Source: Deltaproteobacteria bacterium RIFCSPHIGHO2_02_FULL_40_11 | Lineage (GTDB): Bacteria > Bdellovibrionota > JACOXK01 > 2-02-FULL-40-11 | Reading direction: 5' to 3' | NCBI GenBank assembly: GCA_001798105.1 | Contig: MGRI01000061.1 | Location: 3,155 to 9,551 of the forward strand | Length of the DNA stretch: 6,397 nt | In this document: piece by piece, positions 1 through 4,353 of the stretch | How positions within the stretch are numbered: the stretch's first letter is position 1 | How the letters are laid out: each line of letters opens with the position of its first letter | The notes under the pieces: model-generated | What the model was told of the DNA's origin: nothing | Database searches by the model: none | The model's input: the letters and a program-made list of their open reading frames with translations, nothing else | Program-made: the position numbers and the translations under genes

Positions 1-22
1 CTCGGATTCCCTCGGAATGACA
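1..22. repeat. Fragment of a short dispersed palindromic repeat (probable)
   Basis: The window opens inside a short palindrome: ATTCC (6-10), a 3-nt loop, then GGAAT (14-18), followed by GACA. Read on the minus strand it gives TGTCATTCCGAGGGAATCC. This has the general look (TGTCA plus a small GC-containing stem around GA) of dispersed intergenic repeats seen in many proteobacterial genomes. A hairpin of similar design occurs at 5646-5663. The element is cut by the window edge, so its full extent is not visible. Assignment to a repeat family is inference from memory. Confidence 0.35.
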
Positions 23-127
23 GCCTTCCCCCTTATTAAATTCTCAGCCAAATTTAATGCATTTTTAGTAAAGCTTTGCCCCCGAAACACCGAAAAACTA
101 GATGTAACATGTGAAACGTTGCACGTT

Positions 128-132
128 GGAGG
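128..132 (+). promoter_or_regulatory. Ribosome binding site for the 142-465 gene
   Basis: GGAGG lies 9 nt before the ATG at 142. It supports this start, and it shows that the organism uses canonical Shine-Dalgarno sites. The missing RBS at gap and trxB is therefore meaningful. No convincing promoter was found in 23-127. Confidence 0.8.
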
Positions 133-141
133 AAACACGAT

Positions 142-465
142 ATGAGTAAAGAAGAAAAAGCAAAATTTATAGATCCCCTGTATGTCATCTTTGAAAAACA
201 CCTATATGACTTCCAAAGCGAGGATCTAGACTTGTTTATCGCAACCATCGTAAATCACTATATGGAATACCTTCAAAAACAAGCCGTCATCATCCCCGAA
301 AGCAAGCTCTCGGTCCTCATGAAAGACCTCACCGAAGAAGTCTATGACATGTTTATTAAAAAGGTCCATGGGTGCCTGAATTTGAAGGATTTTCAAAACA
401 GTGGTCGCGTAACGAGGCTTGAAAAGCTCCTGGCCCAAGAGCGATTTTACAAGCTCGCCAGCTAA
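142..465 (+). CDS. Small hypothetical soluble protein, 107 aa
   Basis: I do not recognise this family. The 107-residue product is charged, predicted mostly helical, and has no signal peptide, membrane segment or catalytic motif. It has two rough halves. Residues 1-50 are rich in aromatic and acidic residues. The second half has a heptad-like helix (ESKLSVLMKDLTEEVYDMF), a single Cys in VHGCLNL, and a basic C-terminal tail (RVTRLEKLLAQERFYKLAS). The start is fixed by a GGAGG site 9 nt upstream. The gene is followed after 64 bp by GAPDH, which has its own promoter, so co-transcription is not required. A hairpin at 482-510 may lie in its 3' UTR. Coding status rests on the RBS, the intact frame and plausible composition. 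Function is unknown. Confidence 0.75.
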   Translation: MSKEEKAKFIDPLYVIFEKHLYDFQSEDLDLFIATIVNHYMEYLQKQAVIIPESKLSVLMKDLTEEVYDMFIKKVHGCLNLKDFQNSGRVTRLEKLLAQERFYKLAS

Positions 466-481
466 AAACTTCTGTTTTTCA

Positions 482-510
482 GACCCCAAAATATTGACAT
501 TTTGGGGGTC
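482..510 (+). other. Stem-loop overlapping the gap promoter
   Basis: GACCCCAAAAT (482-492) can pair with ATTTTGGGGGTC (499-510) with one bulged G, leaving a 6-nt loop ATTGAC. It lies 16 nt after the stop of the upstream gene. No U-run follows on either strand, so it is a poor intrinsic terminator as it stands. The gap -35 hexamer (494-499) sits in the loop and at the base of the right arm. The element could therefore be an operator-like dyad over the promoter or a 3'-end structure for the upstream mRNA. Its role is inferred only. Confidence 0.5.
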
Positions 511-522
511 ATCACATACATT
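494..522 (+). promoter_or_regulatory. Promoter of gap, placed for leaderless transcription
   Basis: A perfect -35 TTGACA (494-499) is followed by a 17-bp spacer and the -10 TACATT (517-522, 4 of 6 to consensus). The gap ATG at 530 begins 8 nt after the last base of the -10, which is where a sigma70-type start site is expected. The intervening 7 nt (TGGGCCC) hold no Shine-Dalgarno sequence. The trxB promoter at 4318-4346 has identical hexamers, spacer and distance to the ATG. Confidence 0.7.
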
Positions 523-529
523 TGGGCCC

Positions 530-1612
530 ATGTCAGCAGCAAAAATTGTTCATGTCGTTGGAACCGGAACCATTGGCGAACCTCTCATTGGTCTTCTTTC
601 CACACAAAAGAAAAAATTAGGGATTGACGAAGTTACGTTTCACAAAAAAACGCCACTTCTCAGCGACCGCTCAAAAATTAATGTCATGATCGAACAAGGC
701 GCAAAATTTGTGTGCGATGCAGACAAAAAAGAAGAATTTTTAAAACTGGGCTATCATGCCCCTTCTTATTCAACATTAGATGCACTCGAACAAGCCACCG
801 TTGTGATCGACTGCACCCCGACAGGCGTGGGCCATGAAAATAAACAAAAATATTATGAAAAATTTAAACACAACACACTTGGCTTTATTGCCCAAGGTTC
901 GGAATTTGGTTTTGGAAAAATGTACGCCAAAGGTTCAAACGACGAAGCCTTGGATCGCGAAAAAGACCAATTCATTCAAGTCGTCAGTTGCAATACCCAT
1001 AACCTGGGAATTCTTTTAAAAACATTGGGATCGGACGCACACGGCGTGATTAACAATGTCCAAGAAGCCCGATTTGTGCTGATGCGCAGAGCCAACGATG
1101 TCAGCCAAGACAAATCTTTTTTGCCCGCACCGCAAGCCGGCACACACGAAGACGAACGTTTTGGTACCCACCACGCCAGAGACGCCTATCATTTGTTTAA
1201 AACCTTAGGGGTAGAATTAAATCTGTATTCTTCTGCCATCAAACTCAATACCCAATACATGCATTCGCTTTGGTTTAATTTGCGCCTTAAAAAACCCATT
1301 ACCAAAGATGAAGTGGTTCAACGGTTGGTTGAACACCCGCTTGTTTCTGTCACCCATAAAAGAGCCGCCAATCTTATTTTTTCTTTTGGCAGAGACCATG
1401 GCTATTTTGGTAGAATTCTAACCCAAACCGTGGCATCTTTACCCACGATTGAAGTCATCCATGGCGGCAAAGAAATTACAGGCTTTTGCTTTACCCCACA
1501 AGACGGTAACTCTCTTTTAAGCACGATTTCAGCTACGCTTTGGTTTATGTACCCCAACGACTACGAAGAACGCCTCAGCGTCTTTAAGCGCTATTGTTTC
1601 CAAGAAATTTAG
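530..1612 (+). CDS. gap: Type II (archaeal-type) glyceraldehyde-3-phosphate dehydrogenase, 360 aa
   Basis: Predicted cytoplasmic enzyme interconverting glyceraldehyde-3-phosphate and 1,3-bisphosphoglycerate with NAD(P), in glycolysis or gluconeogenesis. Visible features are an N-terminal Rossmann loop GTGTIG (residues 11-16), the type II signature region DCTPTGVGHENK (94-105), the catalytic Cys154 in SCNTHNL, RRAND (186-190, family RRAxDP), the THH pair (213-215) and LKKPITKDEV (253-262). These resemble archaeal GAPDH rather than the usual bacterial GapA, which has SCTTN. At 360 residues it is slightly longer than the usual ~340. The ATG at 530 is chosen because the Rossmann strand begins right after it (MSAAKIVHVVG) and the promoter is placed exactly for it. 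Upstream in-frame codons overlap the previous gene. There is no RBS, so a leaderless mRNA is expected. Its 3' end overlaps the convergent pseudouridine synthase gene by 29 bp. The family call is firm; cofactor preference is not determined. Confidence 0.9.
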   Translation: MSAAKIVHVVGTGTIGEPLIGLLSTQKKKLGIDEVTFHKKTPLLSDRSKINVMIEQGAKFVCDADKKEEFLKLGYHAPSYSTLDALEQATVVIDCTPTGVGHENKQKYYEKFKHNTLGFIAQGSEFGFGKMYAKGSNDEALDREKDQFIQVVSCNTHNLGILLKTLGSDAHGVINNVQEARFVLMRRANDVSQDKSFLPAPQAGTHEDERFGTHHARDAYHLFKTLGVELNLYSSAIKLNTQYMHSLWFNLRLKKPITKDEVVQRLVEHPLVSVTHKRAANLIFSFGRDHGYFGRILTQTVASLPTIEVIHGGKEITGFCFTPQDGNSLLSTISATLWFMYPNDYEERLSVFKRYCFQEI

Positions 1613-2300
1613 AGAGTTGAAAAACAACGGCCTTCAAGTCTTTTCGCAACGGAGCCTGAATTTTAATTTCATTCCATTGAAGTTCGCTTGCATGTAAAGC
1701 CAAATGTGTCAGTAACGGCTTTTCATCTGTTTCTTTTTTTCGATACCTTCTTTTTTTAAGCCCTGATAAAAAAATTTCATCACCCAGTAATCCATACAGC
1801 GGATCACATACCAGCGGATACCCAATCGAAGCCAAATGCACACGAATTTGATGGGTGCGCCCTGTCAGAGGTTCCATTTCAAGCCACGTATGATTTTGAA
1901 ATCTTTGAAGCACTTTAATTTTGGTCACCGCCGGTTTTCCTTTTCTTTTATCAACAATCATCGTCCCAGGTTTTCTTTTACACGGCGCCAACGGTTTTTC
2001 AATGATACCTTCCTCTTTAGAAAGCACGCCATGACATAGGCCCAGATATTTTTTTTGGACCTCTCTTTTTTCAAATGCCTGGCTTAAGGTTTTATGCGTA
2101 ATTGCATTTTTTGCAAACACAATGACACCAGAGGTATCTCGATCCAAACGGTGCACAATAAAAATTTTCTGTTTGAGTTTTCGCTCTAATTCTTCTTTTA
2201 AACTTTTCCCTTTTTCTTTTCCCCAACGGTCGGGAATGGAAAGCTGCCCCGTAGGTTTATCGATGGCAATCATCTCTTTGTTTTCAAAAAGAATTTTCAG
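1584..2300 (-). CDS. RluA-family pseudouridine synthase, 238 aa, probable CTG start
   Basis: Predicted to isomerise uridine to pseudouridine in rRNA or tRNA. The RluA catalytic motif HRLDRDTSG is at residues 50-58 with catalytic Asp53. Other family blocks are the N-terminal ILFENKEMIAIDKPTG (3-18), KKYLGLCHG (83-91), LTGRTHQIRVHL (145-156) and GYPLVCDPLYG (160-170). No S4 domain is present, so it is of the short RluA/TruC size class. The first ATG (2273) would delete the first conserved strand (ILFENKE) and has no spaced RBS. The in-frame CTG at 2300-2298 restores it, directly follows the pduO stop, and has AAGGG 6 nt upstream, so I chose it. An in-frame TAA immediately upstream rules out any earlier start. 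Operon partner of the adenosyltransferase gene. RNA target unknown. The 3' end overlaps gap. Confidence 0.88.
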   Translation of the reverse strand: MKILFENKEMIAIDKPTGQLSIPDRWGKEKGKSLKEELERKLKQKIFIVHRLDRDTSGVIVFAKNAITHKTLSQAFEKREVQKKYLGLCHGVLSKEEGIIEKPLAPCKRKPGTMIVDKRKGKPAVTKIKVLQRFQNHTWLEMEPLTGRTHQIRVHLASIGYPLVCDPLYGLLGDEIFLSGLKKRRYRKKETDEKPLLTHLALHASELQWNEIKIQAPLRKDLKAVVFQLSKFLGNNSA

Positions 2301-2858
2301 TTAAAACCCTTTCCAAGGTGTCTCTGAATATCCCTCACACTGATTCAGATATCTAGAAACCACGAACAACGCATCTGACAAGCGATTCAAATACATAAGA
2401 ATTTCGGAGTTGGCTTTACCCTGTTTACACAGCCCCACAACCAGTCGCTCGGCGCGTCTGCAAATGGTTCTTGCCAAGTGCAATGCAGAAGAAGCTTGCG
2501 TGCCACCCGGGAGAACAAAGTTTTTCAGCGGTTTTAATTTGGCATCGAATGAGTCGATCATGGCTTCTAAATCTTTGGTAGGTGCGTCTGTCATGCGTTG
2601 AATGGCTTTTGCAGCCTTAGAAGTTTCGTCATCAAAAGGAGTGGCCAGGTCTGCCCCCACAACAAATAATGTTTTTTGAATACTTTCTAAAAGCGGACGT
2701 AAATCGCTGTGCTTTAAAAGGGAAATGGCGAGCCCAATGGCGGCGTTGAGCTCGTCGACCGTACCATAGGCTTCCATATATTCGTTGTTTTTTAAAACCC
2801 GTTTTCCATTAAAAAGACTCGATTCGCCTTTATCTCCAGTTTTTGTATAAATCTTCAT
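2301..2858 (-). CDS. PduO-type corrinoid (cob(I)alamin) adenosyltransferase, 185 aa
   Basis: Predicted to transfer the 5'-deoxyadenosyl group of ATP to cob(I)alamin, giving adenosylcobalamin in the cytoplasm. Family hallmarks are all visible: N-terminal TKTGDKG (residues 5-11, ATP binding), YGTVDELN (31-38), FVLPGG (114-119), CRRAER (133-138) and YLNRLSDALFV (156-166). Length is normal for the family. The start at 2858 (MKIYTKTGDKG) matches the family N-terminus; an ATG two codons upstream (2864) is an alternative. A weak GGTAAG lies 9 nt before 2858. The frame is open further upstream to 2975, but that stretch is the complement of a nucleotidyltransferase remnant and looks non-coding. The stop codon abuts the CTG of the downstream synthase, so the two are presumably one transcript. 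The cofactor it makes is required by the class II ribonucleotide reductase at 5681. No clear promoter was found. Confidence 0.92.
   Translation of the reverse strand: MKIYTKTGDKGESSLFNGKRVLKNNEYMEAYGTVDELNAAIGLAISLLKHSDLRPLLESIQKTLFVVGADLATPFDDETSKAAKAIQRMTDAPTKDLEAMIDSFDAKLKPLKNFVLPGGTQASSALHLARTICRRAERLVVGLCKQGKANSEILMYLNRLSDALFVVSRYLNQCEGYSETPWKGF
2307..2314 (-). promoter_or_regulatory. Ribosome binding site supporting the CTG start of the pseudouridine synthase
   Basis: On the minus strand GGAAAGGG, inside the last codons of the adenosyltransferase gene, ends 6 nt before CTG 2300 (TTTTAA lies between). The ATG at 2273 has only AAAGAG directly touching it. The spacing therefore favours initiation at or very near the CTG. 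Confidence 0.5.
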
Positions 2859-2883
2859 AGCCATTTTCTTACCATGCCCATGA

Positions 2884-3111
2884 GACAAAAACAAACTTAA
2901 GGTAAAATTACAAGATTTTGAATTTTGGATTGTCTCTGCGGAAGATCTCATCCTTTCCAAATTAAACTGGGCCAAAGAAAGTATGTCTGATTTTCAACTG
3001 CGAGACGTTCAAAATTTACTTCAAGGCATCGAAAAGATTGACCTAGAATATATTGAAAAATGGGTTACAAAGCTTAAATTAGAAGCGCCCTATGAAAAGG
3101 TTCAAAAATGA
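2884..3111 (+). pseudogene. C-terminal remnant of a nucleotidyltransferase-like gene
   Basis: The frame opens after a TGA at 2881-2883 and encodes 75 residues. It includes FWIVSAEDLILSKLNWAKES, SDFQLRDVQNLL and IDLEYIEKWVTKL. From memory, this block order (EDLILSKL.WAK, then QLRDV..LL, then LD..Y...W...L) is the C-terminal part of MNT-fold nucleotidyltransferase-like proteins of roughly 150-200 aa. The N-terminal half with the G[G/S]-x9-DxD catalytic motif is absent, because the frame is closed upstream and pduO begins 26 bp before it on the other strand. The only ATG is at 2983, which would give a 42-aa protein lacking the first conserved block and having only a weak RBS (AAAGAAAG). It overlaps the next gene by ATGA. 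It may be a 5'-truncated gene, or a still-translated 42-aa leader for its partner. The family call is recollection, not a database result. Confidence 0.55.
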
Positions 3112-3389
3112 ATGACACGCGTCCAGAAATTTCTAAAAAAATAAGACACCTCATGAAACAGAAATCAGGGGAAGAACGAATGCTCATGGGATTTTCAATG
3201 TTTCAAGCTGCAAAAGAAATGGTCCTTGCTTCACTCCACGCAAACAAAACAATTCTAACCCCTAACGCGCTTAAAAAAGAACTTTTTTTACGTTTTTATG
3301 GAAATGATTTTGATGCCGAAACAAAAACTAAAATTCTTTCCAAGCTGTCCTCGAATCTCTTTCTGGAAATAAAAAACCGGCCCGCATGA
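3108..3389 (+). CDS. Small helical hypothetical protein, 93 aa, partner of the truncated nucleotidyltransferase-like gene
   Basis: Function unknown. The protein is predicted all-helical, with a polar N-terminus (MNDTRPEISKKIRHLM), then SGEERMLMGFSMFQAAKEMVLASL (residues 20-43) and KKELFLRFYG (56-65), and no membrane segment. Small proteins of this pattern (DTRPE..., SGEER..MG..MF.AA...VLASL..., F.R.YG) are, as I recall, often encoded next to the nucleotidyltransferase-like family whose remnant lies just upstream. This suggests the surviving half of a two-gene module, possibly toxin-antitoxin-like, which is inference. The ATG overlaps the upstream TGA (ATGA at 3108-3111), so translation is probably coupled. 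Codons near the 3' end form half of an intrinsic terminator serving the convergent gene, and the stop codon lies in the hairpin loop. Confidence 0.7.
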   Translation: MNDTRPEISKKIRHLMKQKSGEERMLMGFSMFQAAKEMVLASLHANKTILTPNALKKELFLRFYGNDFDAETKTKILSKLSSNLFLEIKNRPA

Positions 3390-3399
3390 CACGGGCCGG
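3365..3399 (-). terminator. Rho-independent terminator of the 4010-3426 gene
   Basis: On the minus strand a perfect 8-bp GC stem, CCGGCCCG with CGGGCCGG (3399-3392 with 3384-3377), encloses a 7-nt loop. It is followed by TTTTTTATTT, a textbook intrinsic terminator 27 bp after the stop at 3426. On the plus strand the same stem is followed only by CTTAAAAATG, so activity in that direction should be weak. The element lies within the last codons of the convergent 93-aa gene. Confidence 0.88.
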
Positions 3400-3425
3400 C
3401 TTAAAAATGTTATTGTAATACGCAG

Positions 3426-4010
3426 TTAATTTTGAACGCGAACATAGACATTCTCTTGCTGTGGAGAGAACATTTTTAAGATCGTCTCTGCCGCCTTAAA
3501 AAAAATAGTTCTTGTTGGAAAACGCTCCTCTTGAGAAATGTAGTTAACAATTTCATACCCTGCATGAATAGACACTGAAGCTTGTCCTGGTTCAGGATAT
3601 GTATAATTTCTAATCTCAAATTTATAACCATATAGATACACGATCTCTGAATGAGGACTCGATGATGCGATCAAATATTCTCCTTCAGGCTCCTCAAAAA
3701 AACTCACTTTACAAGAGTGCCATTTGACAGCCCCTTCATCATTCCCTATATAATTCTTCTTACAATCACTCAAGCGTAATGGATAGGTTCTTTTAACAAG
3801 AACAGCAGATCCTAAAACTTCTTCACCTACTTTTTGATCTCCTTTTGCGACAGTTCGATTTTGATGCATGGAATACTTTTCAACGCCCGAAACACTTTTT
3901 TCATACACGCCTTTATTTTGAGACTGCACGATGAAAAACACAGCTACGATCACTCCTAATCCAATGCCTAAAAACCACCCAATCATGGTTTTATTGTTTA
4001 ATTGCGCCAT
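3426..4010 (-). CDS. Hypothetical membrane-anchored extracytoplasmic protein, 194 aa
   Basis: I do not recognise the family. The N-terminus has the form of a signal anchor: a short polar start (MAQLNNK), one hydrophobic segment at about residues 9-29 (GWFLGIGLGVIVAVFFIVQ), then a soluble domain of about 165 residues. There is no lipobox and no obvious signal-peptidase site. The soluble part is beta-rich in appearance, with many Tyr and Ser residues and just two cysteines (Cys83 in LSDCKKN and Cys100 in WHSCKVS) that could form a disulfide outside the cytoplasm. The start at 4010 is fixed by GGAGG 5 nt upstream; a TTG at 4022 is in frame but precedes that site. The gene is monocistronic with its own terminator. 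A 16-T run lies 47 nt before the start in its presumed leader or promoter. It is convergent with the 93-aa gene and divergent from trxB. Confidence 0.82.
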   Translation of the reverse strand: MAQLNNKTMIGWFLGIGLGVIVAVFFIVQSQNKGVYEKSVSGVEKYSMHQNRTVAKGDQKVGEEVLGSAVLVKRTYPLRLSDCKKNYIGNDEGAVKWHSCKVSFFEEPEGEYLIASSSPHSEIVYLYGYKFEIRNYTYPEPGQASVSIHAGYEIVNYISQEERFPTRTIFFKAAETILKMFSPQQENVYVRVQN

Positions 4011-4015
4011 CCTAA

Positions 4016-4020
4016 CCTCC
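4016..4020 (-). promoter_or_regulatory. Ribosome binding site of the membrane-anchored protein gene
   Basis: GGAGG on the minus strand with 5 nt (TTAGG) to the ATG at 4010. It decides the start in favour of MAQLNNK over the TTG at 4022. Confidence 0.85.
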
Positions 4021-4057
4021 AATGATTTTTAAACCTACATTCTCCCTACTCTTCGGC

Positions 4058-4073
4058 AAAAAAAAAAAAAAAA
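4058..4073. repeat. 16-nt homopolymeric A (minus-strand T) run
   Basis: Sixteen uninterrupted A residues on the plus strand. On the minus strand this is T16 lying 47 nt upstream of the ATG at 4010, in the upstream region of the membrane-protein gene. Such tracts can vary in length by slipped-strand mispairing and can alter promoter spacing. The rest of the 343-bp intergenic region 4011-4353 is AT-rich and holds only the palindromes and the trxB promoter listed separately; no gene is seen there. Confidence 0.8.
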
Positions 4074-4168
4074 TAAAGCGAGAAACACGAAAGACCAAAA
4101 ACATAAATATTTTCAGTAAGTTATATTTTTGCGCTTAAACCACATGCACGGCCGGTTCCATTCATTCA

Positions 4169-4202
4169 ACAATGGGATAGTATCATATGATACTATCATT
4201 GT
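4169..4202. repeat. 22-bp perfect palindrome, extended by a bulged outer arm
   Basis: GATAGTATCAT at 4176-4186 is followed directly by its exact reverse complement (4187-4197), with no spacer. The flanks ACAAT (4169-4173) and ATTGT (4198-4202) also pair if two G residues bulge, giving arms of 16 bp. No T-run follows on either strand, so it is not an intrinsic terminator. It lies between the divergent membrane-protein gene (start 4010) and trxB (-35 at 4318), which fits an operator for a dimeric regulator. The binding protein is unknown. Confidence 0.75.
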
Positions 4203-4241
4203 CGTAGGACTCTTTATAAAATTACACTCAGAACCTTAAAC

Positions 4242-4253
4242 CTGTGTACACAG
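4242..4253. repeat. 12-bp perfect palindrome CTGTGTACACAG
   Basis: A perfect dyad 64 bp upstream of the trxB -35. It could be a regulator site, but a palindrome this short can occur by chance. It resembles a LexA box only in its ends (CTGT...ACAG); the spacing is 4 bp rather than the 8 bp of the enterobacterial box, so no LexA claim is made. Confidence 0.35.
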
Positions 4254-4317
4254 ATCTCTAAACTTCTCGAAGAATATGAAGGCTTTCAGCTTAAAATAAT
4301 TTAATCTCACAATCTTT

Positions 4318-4346
4318 TTGACAAACGGTGTCCACCTCATTACATT
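4318..4346 (+). promoter_or_regulatory. Promoter of trxB, placed for leaderless transcription
   Basis: A perfect TTGACA (4318-4323), a 17-bp spacer and TACATT (4341-4346). The ATG at 4354 starts 8 nt after the last base of the -10. The 7 nt between (TGTTGAA) contain no Shine-Dalgarno sequence. Hexamers, spacer and ATG distance are all identical to the gap promoter at 494-522, although the remaining bases differ. Confidence 0.75.
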
Positions 4347-4353
4347 TGTTGAA

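Noticed and set aside
482..510. Rho-independent terminator of the 142-465 gene
   Set aside because: The stem is adequate but no U-run follows on the plus strand, so it is listed as a stem-loop only.
419..529. N-terminal extension of GAPDH from an ATG at 419
   Set aside because: It overlaps the upstream gene and the promoter/stem-loop; the family N-terminus begins at the ATG at 530.
2859..2975. 39-residue N-terminal extension of the adenosyltransferase
   Set aside because: The family starts with MKIYTKTGDKG; the upstream part is the complement of the nucleotidyltransferase remnant.
4242..4253. LexA (SOS) box
   Set aside because: The spacing between CTGT and ACAG is 4 bp, not 8, and thioredoxin reductase is not a typical SOS gene.
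4318..4353. TTG start at 4318 extending TrxB by 12 residues
   Set aside because: The TTG is part of the perfect -35 hexamer, the added residues do not resemble TrxB N-termini, and the -10 lies inside the extension.
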